A stretch of 64,000 nucleotides of DNA. Source: Colletes latitarsis. Its lineage: Eukaryota; Arthropoda; Insecta; Hymenoptera; Colletidae. The DNA lies in assembly GCF_051014445.1 (NCBI RefSeq), contig NC_135141.1:27241422-27305421 (forward strand), read 5' to 3'. Of the stretch, positions 34,231-46,419 are shown piece by piece (the stretch's first letter is position 1; the number at the start of each line of letters is the position of its first letter). The notes beneath the pieces are model-generated. The model was not told where the DNA came from. It saw nothing but the letters and a program-made list of their open reading frames with translations, and did not search any database. Both the position numbers and the translations under genes were made by a program.

Positions 34231-35864
34231 TTTTTGTTACGTATTCTTTCAATGCCGATTAATTCAGTTAAAAGTAACGATATTTCGTATACCGTAGGTC
34301 GCGAGCTCGAACCAATTAGAATTTTCTCGCGACGGAAGGACGATCCCTCGTTCGCTCTACTATAATTGCGAGCAGGTGGCACCATTAATCTTCCCAGCCA
34401 CCGTAACCCATTTTCTTCGATCCTCCATCGACGCCATGGGTAATGAAATAACGGAGGCACCGGTCGATTCCCGAGCCCAGCACACAATGAGTCGAATTAA
34501 TTTTCTCGTATCCCCAGTGATTAATTCGAACGATATCGCCAGTCCTACGGGTGGAATAATCGTACCACGCGGCGTTCGGATGTTTATCGTTCGCATTAAG
34601 AACGGGAAAGTAACTTTTTTCGAATGAATTTGTTTAAAATTACGAGGAGAGTTTGTTTGTTGGTACACAGAGTGACTTCCAGTTTCAGATCGATCGTCGA
34701 TCGGAGAAAATGTAGGACGTTGACATTTAGAAGTTGTGTACAGTCGTTCGATCGTTCGTAGTCTATTCTTGCCTCGTAATCCTTCTCGTGACAGCGATGG
34801 ATGGTTGGGGCATTGATTGCAGGATGATCATTAGGGCGACTCCGGGTTCTGGACTAATCGGTTGGCCTACGAAAATCTAGGACGCGTTCTACCGTATTTA
34901 CAAAGTGTCGTTGGCTGCATTGTCCGATGATTTGTGCGTGGTTCCCATCCTTGCTTCGTCGTTCCGCGCGAGACGTTGACGGATCGTAGCAACTCTTCGA
35001 ATGGACCGTTGTCCCAGAGATCTACGCTCGATCGGGCCACGGATATTCGATATTCCGTGCGATTTCTGGGCATATGTTTGGGTGTAATTGAGACGTTGCT
35101 CTTCAACGATCGCGTAAACGAATTTTTGCGAAACTCGAGGTTCCTTCTCCTTCGTCCCGCGCTTTCCGTCGATCCACGGGACCCCGGCGCGATCGATAAC
35201 TTATAAACGGTACTCCTTTCCCCGGCGACCTTCGCCATTCCACGATCGAATCGAATCTCGGGGGACCTTCGATCTCCGGCGCGCGATCGATCCCTCGATC
35301 CCGTTACTTCTCGCGCGTACGCACACCTCTATCCGCGAGGGAAAAGGCAGTCGTCCTGGCGGAATGCATCCAACGACACACGCGTGTCGCTGGCAGAAAC
35401 ACGCGCGCGCGAGAGGATGATCTCAAAGGTTAACGATGTTCCACGCTTCGAACGGATCTTTGTCGATCGATGGAAAAGGTGAGGGGTAGCCACCGGTCGA
35501 TCGTGTCGTCCCTGTTCGATCGTTCGTGAAATCTGGAAAAAGGCCGGAGGATCAAGGACACCACCCCGATGATCCTCGGGGCTCGTGACGCGATCTTTCC
35601 ATCCTGAGATCGCGCAATATCGCCTCGACATTTTGTCACTACATCTCCCCTTCGTGTCCCTGTCTTATGTAACCCTTTTCTCCATCGTTGGCTGCTTTTA
35701 AAATTCAACTTTTTTATCAGGTTTGTTATCTCAACCCCTAAATATAATATTTCGTATCTTACTTTAGTTTTTTGAAAATTAAAATTTCATACACAGTCTG
35801 GTCATTACGGTGTCGCTATATTATTCCGCTACACCTGTCGTTCGCAATAATAAGCTTGATAAAC
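34231..35864. other. Giant osp intron, no gene seen
   Basis: CpG-rich, with several 83-123-codon frames on both strands over the same bases (34143-35708) and no domain recognised. Confidence 0.5.
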
Positions 35865-36345
35865 CTCTGGGAAAATTATAATGAGAGATTCTAGAGGCCA
35901 AAATAAGACGAAAATCAAGAATACCAATTTCTCGACTGAGGCTTCGTTAAAAAGTTATTAACGTTTAAAGTATCGCCCGTACTGAATTTTTTTCTCGAAA
36001 GTGCGTAGGATTTCGGGGGTATATCTATTGACCAAAAATGATTGTAATCGACCCCTGCAACCGAAAATAATTTTTTCAGAACGATTTGAAACACGTGAAA
36101 TTTCAGGGGAATCATTCGTTCATGATCAGACATTACATTTTCGATAACGAATTTTTTTCTCGAGCCTGGGTAGGATTTCAGGGGTATCTGTATTCACCAA
36201 AAATGATTGTAATTGACCCCCCGCAACCAAAAATAATTTTTTAATAACTTTTTAACAAAGCCTTAGTCAAGAAATTGATATTCTTCATTTTCGCCTTATT
36301 TTGGCCTCTAGAATCTCCAATTAAAATTGTTCTCGACATTTTCAA
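35865..36345 (-). mobile_element. Composite satellite family A, copy 3 (short, two monomers)
   Basis: Left end TTCTAGAGGCCAAAATAAGA and inverted right end TTATTTTGGCCTCTAGAATC bracket two monomers (GGATTTCGGGGGTATATC and GGATTTCAGGGGTATCTG). The tail module is absent. This is the minimal form of the element: two inverted ends around a small array. The outermost ACAGGGTGTTC bases are not preserved. Confidence 0.8.
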
Positions 36346-38742
36346 AAAAATTGTGAAAACTATTAGAAACACGACCAAATTCGCAGACGATTGAAACGAC
36401 AGTTTTGACAACTGGGCAACGCTGTGCAGCGGGTGAGCACCGATTCGAGGTTTGCCCCATCGTTGGACCGTACTATTATTGCTCGCAATGTTTATTAACC
36501 GCTGTACACGCGCCGGTCGGCACGCGCATTAATCTTCACTCGCCGCGAGATAAGCAAACGCTCGCGTCACTTGGAACGACTGTCTGCATATTATTTACGT
36601 CATCGATAAATCTTCCGAACGTAACATTAACGGCGGCCGTGATAGAATCATCGACCGCAATTAATCGACTTTCGAGCGCTACGCTGCACGCCGTAAGAAA
36701 AACTCCAAGAAGACCGGCCTGGCCGCGATTGAAACAATCAATCTGGTTATTAGCAAAGATACTACCGTTCGCCGGCAGCGCGTTACGCTTCTAATTCGCG
36801 ATCCAATCACAGTTTCTTCAAAAAGAATATTACAATGATCGAAGAAGGAAATTCTCGTTCGTTTGTCGCCACCACGGACGAGCGAGTTTCTTCGATCCGA
36901 TTTCCTCGAGTTTCCGAGTTTCAGGTTACTGCCAGTTAACATCGACCTTCCGCGATCTCCTATTAGCCATCGTCGCGGCAACGAAAGCAGCAATTTGTAA
37001 CCGGGACGAAGTCAATTAATAAGGACACGGGGCCATTAATTTAATTGTGCCACGCCGGGATCGAAACCCACCACGCACCGAACACCGAGATTTATTAATT
37101 ACGAAATTTCCCCGCTCAGGGCCGAGTTAAATTACACGTTCGCGCATTCGACGCGCGAACCCGCGATCGCGATCGCTGCTCAATATTCCAATCCACCCCC
37201 GAACTTGGCTGTCCTTTTAACAATCGGTACGACGCGTCGCGACGATCCATCGATTTCCACGAAGCGCCTTTGTCGGCCGTTTGCCGGGAGATAGGGGGCT
37301 AGAAACTGATTAGAATACCAGGGATTTCCTCGCGGTGCAAGCGGCTCCTCCCCTCTAACGTGACGGAATGCACGCGGGCCGAGCCTAGTGCCTTTTGCGC
37401 CTCGGCGCGAGATGAGTTTACGCGCCAGGCGTCCGCTCCGCGAGCCTTCGATGGAATTCCTATCGGTCTCCTACTAACGAGACTGCCGCCGAGCCACGAA
37501 ATGAGATCGTTTTTCCGTTCCACCGTACGTAATTACGCCGGAAAAATCCTGAAAATACTGTGGGAAGAAGCTCCCTGAGACCGAGCCGCTTCCATGACGC
37601 CTCCCACGAGATATCCTGACGATTTTACTGCGACTCGAAAACAACTTGGTCGGACAATTTGAAAAAAATAATTAACTTTTACCACCTGGCACCTGTACCA
37701 ACGAAACTCAGTTCTTCGATCTCTCTATTGGAAATAGGTGGTGGAAAAATAAAACATACAGTTCAAATATTTCTTTTACACTAAACTTGGAAGGACACGT
37801 CTGTTCAGTTCGAAAGACACTTCCGGGAATGAAGAAAGGTCAGTGAGGAAAAATTCGTCACGTACCTACAAATGCTTACTTTTTGGTTTACAAAAAGGTT
37901 GGAGAAACGCTTGGAAAAGTGTATAGAGCTAAAAGGAAATAATTAGTTTTTGTATCATTTTCTGTATTAATGGTTATTTAGTCCCGTGAATAGAAAAATA
38001 AATAACCGTGAAACGCGATCGTACACGAGCACACGCGTTGTCTCGCCAGGGCGTAGTTAATTTTTAATTGCACCCCCGTTGGTAAAATTGTGGGCGCGCC
38101 CGTCGGGGCCCAAGGGTCGATTCGTCGGGTCCGCTGGCCCATGTCGCCGGCAATTACGCCCACGAAAGCCACGGCGTCGGCCAGTTTAATTTCTCGTCGA
38201 TTGTCTAGGCGTTCGTTTCTCGCGCGCGGCCGTCGCGCCAATAAATTAGATTCCGCGAGCGTTCTGCGCGGTCGTTGGAGCGTACACGTGTTGTTCGCGG
38301 GGCACCTAGACCCGGGTACAAGCGGAACAGAGCGGACCCACGGCGTGGGACGAGCGCATTGTTCGACCCGACGACGGCTTCGACAATATACGCCGCGAAT
38401 AAAGAGTACCGGTTAGTTTTCATGGTGGCTGCCGCCATAAACGCCAAACGCTATTTGCGGATTATAATTTGTGCCCCGATAATGAACAATAATAAACCGA
38501 CGCGTGGGACAGGGCCACGTACGGAGAAAGCTCTTTCGACAGCTTTCTTCCTCCTTTCTTGTTTCCCTCTCAAACCCTCCGCCAATCCCTTTGAAGACAA
38601 AATAAAAATTAAAAATTTGTATGATAATCGACTCGTCGTTTCTACTTGTGTTTACAAGTGATTCTAATTGGTTAGAAGACTCTAAATGTATCGACAGTCT
38701 GAAAGATTTGTGAGTGAGAACCATTAAAGCTGAAATTTTAAA
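36346..38742. other. Giant osp intron, no gene seen
   Basis: CpG-rich sequence with overlapping frames up to 129 codons (36405-36794, 38275-38799) on both strands and no domain. No repeats beyond simple runs. Confidence 0.5.
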
Positions 38743-40309
38743 CGTTAACCTTTTAACGAAGCCTCGATCAACAAATCGGTATTCTTGATTTTCTCTCATT
38801 CAAATTTTAGAGGGCAAAATAAGACGAAAATTAAGAATACCAGTTTGTTCATCAAGGCTTCGTTGGAAAGTTATTAAAAAATTTCAAATCTATCTGAAAA
38901 AATTATTTTTGGTTGCGAGGCTCAATTACGATCATTTTCGGTGAATACACATACCCCTGAAATCCTACTCACTTTCGAGAAAAAAATTCGAGAAGATATG
39001 GAATTCTTCGACAAAATTAAAAAATTTCAAATCGTTCTGGAAGAATTATTTTCGGTTGCAGGGATCGATTACAATCATTTTTGGTCGATAGACATACCCC
39101 TGAATTCCTACTCAGTTTCGAGAAAAAAATTCCTTACCGAAAATCTAATGTGAGGTCAGAAATGCTTCCCTGAAATTTCATGCGAATCTTTAAAATGTCA
39201 TAACTTCTGAACGGATTGGACGATTTTAATGTTTAAAAAAGCAAACTACGCGTATTTTAGTGTAGAATGTGTAGAAATTATAAAAATATTCGAAAAGTTG
39301 TTCCTTGACACAGTAAAATGAGAAAAACTCAATAAAAATGGTCCAATTTTCAAACAGTCATAACTCCTACAATAGTAAATATATTTCAATGAAACTTTTT
39401 TCTGAAGTAGAGCTCATGGGTACCTACAAAAAAGTATTACACAACTTTTCTGTAGGGCGCCGAATAAATTTATTAAAAATGAAAAACAAAGTTTTATGAA
39501 AAATCGACAGGGGGTGCCTAAATTTTTCAGGGGAAAAAAAAAATTTCAAATCGTTCTACAAAAATTATTTTTAGTTGCAGGGGTAAATTGCAAGCATTTT
39601 TGGTCAATAGACATACCCCTGAATTCCTACTCAGTTTCGAGAAAAAAATTCCTTACCGAAAATCTAATCTGAAGTCAGAAATGCTTTTCTAAAATTTCAT
39701 GCGAATCTTTAAAACATCATAACTTCTGAACGGATTGGACGATTTTAATGTTTAAAAAAGCAAACTACGCGTATTTTAGTGTAGAATGTGTAGAAATTAT
39801 AAAAATATTCGAAAAGTTGTTTCTTGGCCTCGTAAAGTTAGAAAAACCCCATCAAAATTGTCCAATTTTCAAACAGCCATAACTCTTATAATAGTGAATA
39901 TATTTCAATGAAACTTTTTTCTGAAGTAGAGCTCATGGGTGCCTACAAAAAAGTATTACACAACTTTTCTGTAGGGCGCCGAATAAGTTTATTAAAAATG
40001 AAAAACAAAGTTTTATGAAAAATCGACAGGGGGTGCCTAAATTTTTCAGGGGAAAAAAAAAATTTCAAATCGTTCTACAAAAATTATTTTTAGTTGCAGG
40101 GGTCGATTACAATTATTTTTTATCAATAGACATACCCCCGAAATCCTACCTACTTTCGAGAAAAAAATTAAGTATGGGCGGAACTTTAAACGTTAATAAC
40201 TTTTTAACAAAGCCTCCATCAACAAATTAGTATTCTTGATTTTCACCTTATTTTGGCCTCTAGAATCTCCCAATAAAGTTTTTTCCCCAGGTGGCCTGAA
40301 CACCCTGTA
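38743..40309 (+). mobile_element. Composite satellite family A, copy 4, with intact right terminus
   Basis: The right end reads GGCCTGAACACCCTGT followed by AT, the inverse of the left terminus of copy 2 (ACAGGGTGTTCGGCC), so the family has true terminal inverted repeats. The inside alternates monomers and tail modules; AGCTCATGGG recurs at 39411 and 39930 (519 bp). Copy 2 has 671 bp between the equivalent points, a difference of 152 bp or about one monomer. The left end is abnormal: two inner-end segments meet head to head at 38750-38880. Monomer frames (38941-39153, 40015-40230) are open but not genes. Confidence 0.8.
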
Positions 40310-42867
40310 TATATTATATGCTTCTTTGTCTTTTGTTTTGCTGTTTGTTAGGTTTACCCTGCGTCCTCCGGAAGCAACGATTTTAATTACGCGGCTTACG
40401 GTATTTGCCAACGTCGCGTGTGCATCGGTAATAACCTCGATCGGGATCAGAGAACGAAAGAACTGGGCAATATCGTCGTAACAAAGTTTCCAAGACGGTC
40501 GTAATTGGGTGGTGTTTCCTAGTACTGCATCCTTTCTAGGGTTAATAATATGCCCGACTCGGTCGTTTTCTTGCTCGCGATTCGAGTCGAGCGGGTTTTA
40601 ATAGTTCGTGGTGATTCTTTATGGTCGCGCGGTGGTTCCTGGCGGTTCGCTTTTTATTCGGCTCGCAGACGTTTCTCGTTTCAATCGTCGACTTTGTTTT
40701 CTAGGGGGTAGAAGCGCGGAACGCGGAACGGTTTCCCTGCGCTCGTGGGTCGTAATTTCGATTTAATATCGCTAATCACGCCCGATAATCTTTATTTTAT
40801 TCGATCGAACAATGCCAATAGACGCGAGCCGGCTTTCCCGGCCCCCGCGACGCCGACGTATGGACGGTCCTGTCCCATCTCCGACGCATAATTACACAGA
40901 ACGCCGCGAGTGGTTGCGCAACGCATGGGCGAGGCCATCGCATAGAATATTCAAGTTTCTCAAGTTTCTTCTAGTAGTAAATATTGTTATGCTAAGTGCA
41001 GTCTTTGTCACGCCTCTCCTCTCCGCTATGGGGCTCCTCTTCGTACGCTCCGTCTCTCTCAACGTCTCCTTTCTCACTCCTGCCACTTTTTCCCCCTTCC
41101 GGGGCCATTTCGAGCGCGCGAACAGGGCTGGTTCGAACCGTCTTCTGAAATTTATTTACGGACGTGGACGTTATGCGATTCGAATAAAGATTCGCAATTA
41201 TTTTTCTAATTCCACGATAACGCAGAACCGTGGAACTGATACTAAAATTGATCTCGGAAAGAGAACGTAAACAACAGTACACGTTTTCGAAAGTACAAGT
41301 TTCTTGTTTGTTTTCCACCAAGAAAACGAACGGGGCGTTTCCCGATAAAACTACTAAATAAATAAACTTTTCCCCCCCCACCCGTAAATCTTGCTACGAG
41401 CTATAATTCAAGCGTCGCGGCGGTTGGATCGAAATTGGTATCCTGAAACGGTCGATCCGGTCCCGCGAACGGGTTACACTGTTATTTCACCGTCTTCGAA
41501 CGCCAAAATCGGCCTCCGCTCGTTCCACGGACAGTTAAACGAACAGTCAGAAGTGCCAGGCTACCATTTTCTTATCGACGTTTCCGATCGCGGCAACGGA
41601 AATCGTTTCGATCTCGAATCGATCCGGGAGCGAGGTCGATCGCTATCGCGCGTTTCTTCAAACCCCCTAACGATCTTCCTTCCCGAACGGATAGAGACAG
41701 GAAAAACGACGACGCCCTGGACGGTATCGTCATTTACATTCTCACCGTGTAATTACCGATAAGAGCGTACCGCGCTCCCGGCGATAGCTCACAACAAAAT
41801 CGCGGTAATAACTGTAATTATCGATAGGTTCGAGAACACTTTCTCGAATACATTGTGACCACTGCTCGCGGATTCGGTATTCGATTCACGTTCTGTAATT
41901 TATATTTATCGCGAGTACGTAAATAATGTGATAAATTCTTATCCGTACGCGTGCACGCAACGATTTATGTGGTTTATCCTGCCCATCGAACGCATATTAG
42001 AAAACAAATTTTAATTATGTACGTTGGGGGTTCGTATCGGTGGCTGATGTATTCGCTTGCATCGTTATACGTGCACATATTTTTAACCCGATACTTTGCA
42101 ACAAACTTTGTTTCGTTATCGAGCCTCCGAGAGTTTGGTTTTCCAATTTCCCGGCTGGCCCATAAATTAATCGAGATTTCTGCTTGATCGATGACTAGGG
42201 ATTAGTTTGGATTCCCGAGGATTTTCACTTATCGTGCACGAACTTGGCTCGAGGCGACGCGAATCCGCGGAGGCTCTTGCAATTAGAAAGTACGCGCGTA
42301 TTTGCGCGTAATCGTCCCCGCGAGATAATATCGAGGCTGGTTTCGCAACCCGGTACGTGTATCTATCCCCCTTTGTGCGCGAGAGCCAATGGCGAAATTA
42401 CAATGGGCCCGAGGAGCGGCGACGATCTATCGATAAGTCGAAGCAACAGTCCCCGTTACCTGTTATTAGACGTACGTGGACGTCGCGTCGCCTCGGCGAA
42501 ACGAGGCTTCTTGACGCGATACCCTGTAATTGAATTGTTCCACGCGTTCGATCCGGCGAGTTTTGCATGGGGGTAGTTGAACTCCGCAGACGAATCGACG
42601 CCTACGATTTTTTTAACTCGCGGGAACGACCAAGCTATTCCTATAAATCTCAGAAGGGAAACACGATTTTTAGGGAACATTACAAGGATACTGTTTTTGA
42701 CAGCTCTTTTACACAAATATTTTTAGAATTAACACCGAATCCCAGCTTGTATCCCTCTCGAGACCCAAGGTTAGCTTCCCTACAGATTTAATTCAAATTG
42801 TTGAATTTCCTAACCGTGTCTCTGAGGGGGAAAACTGGGCACCCAGTTGCTCGAATAACTGTAATAA
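40310..42867. other. Giant osp intron, no supported gene
   Basis: Includes a 152-codon plus-strand frame (40812-41270) with a hydrophobic middle (about residues 47-70). It has no recognisable family, and overlapping opposite-strand frames are also open, so it is treated as chance. No repeats are seen apart from a C-rich run at 41372-41380. Confidence 0.5.
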
Positions 42868-43016
42868 AAGGTGAGCAAATTTTTCGGTGAAAAATTTCAT
42901 ATCGTTCTGAAAAAATTATTTTTAGCTGCAGGGCTCGATTAGAATCATTTTTGGTGAAAAGACATACCCCCGAAATCCTACCCACTTTCGAGAAAATATA
43001 TTCTTTACTGACAATA
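42868..43016 (+). repeat. Composite satellite family A, copy 5, left part (interrupted)
   Basis: One monomer (GGTGAGCAAATTTTTCGG through TCGAGAAAATATATTCTTTAC) directly followed by a transposon inserted after ACAATA. The family continues on the other side of the insertion at 44285. Confidence 0.8.
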
Positions 43017-44282
43017 TGGACCGTTTATTTTGAAAGTGGTGCAAGTCCATTTACTTTTGTTTCGAGAAAATTGAATGTTAGCAGATCTGACAATTAAAAA
43101 ATATAGGTTAATTATGTGAAGTCTGGGAATGTTTGTACTAATTTATCAATATGTAATTTAATTATATAAATTTCTTTTAGGCGAATTTAACTAAAATAAT
43201 GTACAATTTCCAGGCTGCAAATGGACTTACACCACTTTCATAATTAGTCAATTGTAAATATCATTTAATTTCAATTTTGAAATAACAAATATCACTTAAA
43301 ATATATCTCATATTAATCCAATTTTGTTTATAAATAATAACAAGAAATAAAGTAGGATTAGCATTTTTTATTTTGAACGTTAATTATATTTATATATTGT
43401 TAAACTTAACACAAGATATTGGTATTATTAATTATTTATGCTCTTCATGTGGCAGTGTTTTGAAATATTCATGATGCACAGGAGGTATATAAGGTAATAG
43501 CTGCTGCATATCGTTATATTTTTCGTATGTAATAGGCTTGGTATCGTGATACAAAGGCGCCAGGGCGATTTTTTCAAATCTTAGCGGTCTTCCCCGACAT
43601 GTAGGTGATAAATTTAGAATCTTCAATTCTGTGTCCTCCATTGATGTTTTATATGAAATAGTATACGGTGCAGTTTTGCAGAATCTCATCCAACATATTT
43701 GCAACCAATTTACTTTTCCTCCATTAGTGTTTCTTCTTATCTGTTTTTTAATTGCGTTTTGTAGATTTTTTGTTGAAACGAAATTCTCTCGTTTCATTTC
43801 GTGTAAAATAAATTTATTATGTCGCCTACATTGGTTTATAACGTCATAATAATCCTGTGGTGTGTCCAGGAAATTCTTTTTTCGTAATGCCATTTCTATG
43901 ATACCAAAATCTGCATCGTTTGGAAGATACGAATGTCCGGAGAGTAAAAATTTATGATCAATTACCTCAATGTTATTTTTCAAAGACTGGACAACCCTCA
44001 ACCACATCAACGCCATTTGTAAATTTCAATTTTGCCCAGTACACGTATCACTATATGCAATAACATAAGTATGGAAATTGGACTTACACCACTTTCATAA
44101 TCAATGGTTACGTAAATTCTTTTACTGGCAAATTTTAAATTGAACAAAGCATTAGCATTTTTTAAGATATTAAATACTAACTAGTTATAAACAAAAAGTT
44201 TACACTAAATTAAGCATAAATCACATCATATCTCATTTTTTTTAAAAAAAGGACTTACACCACTTTCAAAATAAACGGTCCA
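43017..44282 (-). mobile_element. TA-flanked DNA transposon with 32-bp TIRs carrying a DUF7869-like ORF
   Basis: The element starts TGGACCGTTTATTTTGAAAG (43017) and ends with its inverse (44282). The TIRs are 32 bp with one mismatch. TA is present on both sides (43015-43016 and 44283-44284). Comparison with uninterrupted family A tails supports a restored empty site with a single TA. Extra subterminal copies of the TIR word GGACTTACACCACTTTCATA lie at 43223-43244 and 44080-44101, possible transposase-binding repeats. The body is AT-rich, unlike the surrounding DNA. It carries one ORF (43432-44016) and nothing else, so it is probably an internally deleted, non-autonomous copy. Confidence 0.88.
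43432..44016 (-). CDS. Truncated DUF7869-like protein (transposon-borne), C-terminal part
   Basis: A 194-codon ORF and stop inside the TIR transposon. It contains VIDHKFLLSGHSYLPNDADF followed by GIIEMALRKKN, the hallmark of insect DUF7869-domain proteins, which are widespread, often transposon-associated and have an RNase H-like fold. A basic region follows (CRRHNKFILHEMKRENF, KKQIRRNTNGGKVNWLQICW), ending LPHEEHK. Full-length relatives are several times longer; the N-terminal part with the CGGQN-type motif and the first catalytic residues is absent. An in-frame TGA lies four codons before the ATG, so the frame is cut rather than continued. The ORF itself has no frameshift, which suggests recent insertion. 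Family recognition is from memory of motifs; enzymatic function is not shown. Confidence 0.7.
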   Translation of the reverse strand: MALMWLRVVQSLKNNIEVIDHKFLLSGHSYLPNDADFGIIEMALRKKNFLDTPQDYYDVINQCRRHNKFILHEMKRENFVSTKNLQNAIKKQIRRNTNGGKVNWLQICWMRFCKTAPYTISYKTSMEDTELKILNLSPTCRGRPLRFEKIALAPLYHDTKPITYEKYNDMQQLLPYIPPVHHEYFKTLPHEEHK

Positions 44283-44520
44283 TATAATGCCTGACCCAGT
44301 CTAATTCCCTTGAAATTTCGTGTGTATGTTTAAAACGTCATAACTCATGAACGGATCGGAGGATTTTAAACGCGTAATTTAATCAAGAATATGTAGAAAT
44401 TCTAACAATATTGGAAAAGTTGTTACTTGACCCTGTAAACTGAGAAAACCCCCATAAAACTGGTCCAATTTTCAAACGAGAATATCTGCTACAATAGTGA
44501 ACGTATTCCACTGAAATTTG
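44283..44520 (+). repeat. Composite satellite family A, copy 5, right part (tail module)
   Basis: Continues the interrupted copy with TAAAACGTCATAACTCATGA, then GGAAAAGTTGTTACTTGACC and CTACAATAGTGAACGTATTC. These match the tail module at 5020-5210. The target-site TA is at 44283-44284. Confidence 0.8.
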
Positions 44521-46419
44521 ACCCATAGCCCCACAATTCCAATAGAAATAAAGAATAAACTACATCGATATTTCCCAAGAGCCCTCCACACGGTATACTT
44601 AAAAAGATTTCTCGATAAACAGACTTTGACCGGAGGAAACGGTATCACGACCCAAGTAGATGAACAATTCCACTGTCTCGATTTCTGGATACCAAACCGA
44701 TCGAAAGGGTCGCGAATAGGGAAACGATCGCACAGTTAGGCTAGAACGGGGTCTGGTGAAAGCCACGCGTTACGTCGAGCGTCGAAAGACACCGAAAAAC
44801 TTGCACGCGCGAAAAAACGCGAGTGTAACCGTCCACGTGGGGTAATCGCGCGACGATTGCGCAACGAATCGAGCGTTACGCGCCGTCGAACACGAGCAGA
44901 TACCTCTGCGGACGTTCGCTATTGGCAATTCCAGATTCTGTCGTCGAGTACGTGTTTAGGATTACGTCCGCGTTCATCGCCGGTTGCATCATTTCGCCAG
45001 AATGGAAATTTCACGCGACCAACGCGCAACAACGGTTGCGTGCCGCTCTGATCTACGTTTCGATTAAGCGCGAGCCTGTTCCTCGAACATTTCTGTTATG
45101 TCATTCGACGAGTCTCGTTTTAGAAGTTTTTTCCCCAGACTTTATTTAGCGTTCGATGTTTCTCGAATCGATTATCGGGAAGAATATATTCGCAAAATTT
45201 CAGATAACGCGATCGTCGTATCTCGAGCGCTCGGTTTTTCGATAAACTTATCGCGGAAGCGCGGAATCTTTCATTCACGACTACCAAGGTTGCCCGGGAG
45301 TTCTCAATTCGAAGTCGACCGGATACCGAGTACTTAAAGCCGCCGATAACGATCGACAAATCGTGCAACGCCGTCGAGTTGGTCAGTTTCATTAAACACC
45401 GCGTTAGCGTAATCGTATCCGCGATTAATTTTAATTTCCGGGTAGAAAGGGAGATAGAGGCGAGGGGGAGTGGGAGGGAACGTTGGTTTTATCGTCGCTG
45501 ATAATTAAACGCGCGTCAATCCTCCGCGTTAATTCCGATCCGGCGATCGTTAAATTCTCACCAGCGATCGTTGCGTTCGATCCTTTAATTGCGATTACTT
45601 GCCGTTCGTGCGGATCATCGCGTCGATTCTTGTCGCGAACGCGCTATCCTATCCGTGTTCTAAAAACGCAATAATTAGAAGCAGGATTCGATCGTATTAA
45701 CGACCGCATTTAATCCTGGAATGCGACTTCTATTTAACAACCACAAAAAGGAATCGTTTCCCATACCAATATCGTTCCACTGTTCTTAATAAATAATCCC
45801 AGAAACTCATGATCTTCGAGACGTCATATCTCGACTCGAAATAAACACAATAAAAAACATCGAATGCGTCTGACGTCCACGATTTGTTATCGTCTGCCGC
45901 TGTTACGATACGTTTCGACTTATCAATCGTTCGGATATCGTCCAACGACACCTCGGATCGAATCGATTTTACGATTACGAGCGCCTCGATCGCAACGCTA
46001 GATCCAAAGACAACAGTCGCCGGACTACCGCGTTCGATTTAGATTTCATATTAGCGAATCGTGACAGTTTACAAAGTGAATTATTCACTTCGTTCCAGTT
46101 CCCCGGCGTCCCCTCGACTCGCTTTGAATTTTCGTAGGCGCGAACGACTTCATAGAGCGTGTTTTACAGGATCGGTTCTATCCAGCCGTGAACCGGCCCG
46201 TGATTAATTCGCTCCATCAGTCTTTGAATCGTTCGGCCCACACTTCGGCAAACAGAACTCTGATTGCGTCGATACCGGGAGCCTACGAGCCCAAACTCCC
46301 CCTCCTATTCATCGATGCTTTCGTATCTTTGCATCTCAATTTCGAGCTATGATTCATTCAAAAAAAAAATCTCCATTACTGGTTATTTCCATTAGTTATG
46401 ATGGGTCGAACATATGCAT
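44521..46419. other. Giant osp intron, no gene seen
   Basis: CpG-rich DNA with overlapping 60-90-codon frames on both strands and no recognisable domain. Confidence 0.5.

Noticed and set aside
40812..41270. 152-codon ORF with a hydrophobic segment
   Set aside because: No family recognised, opposite-strand frames are open over the same bases, and the length is within chance for 64 kb of this composition.
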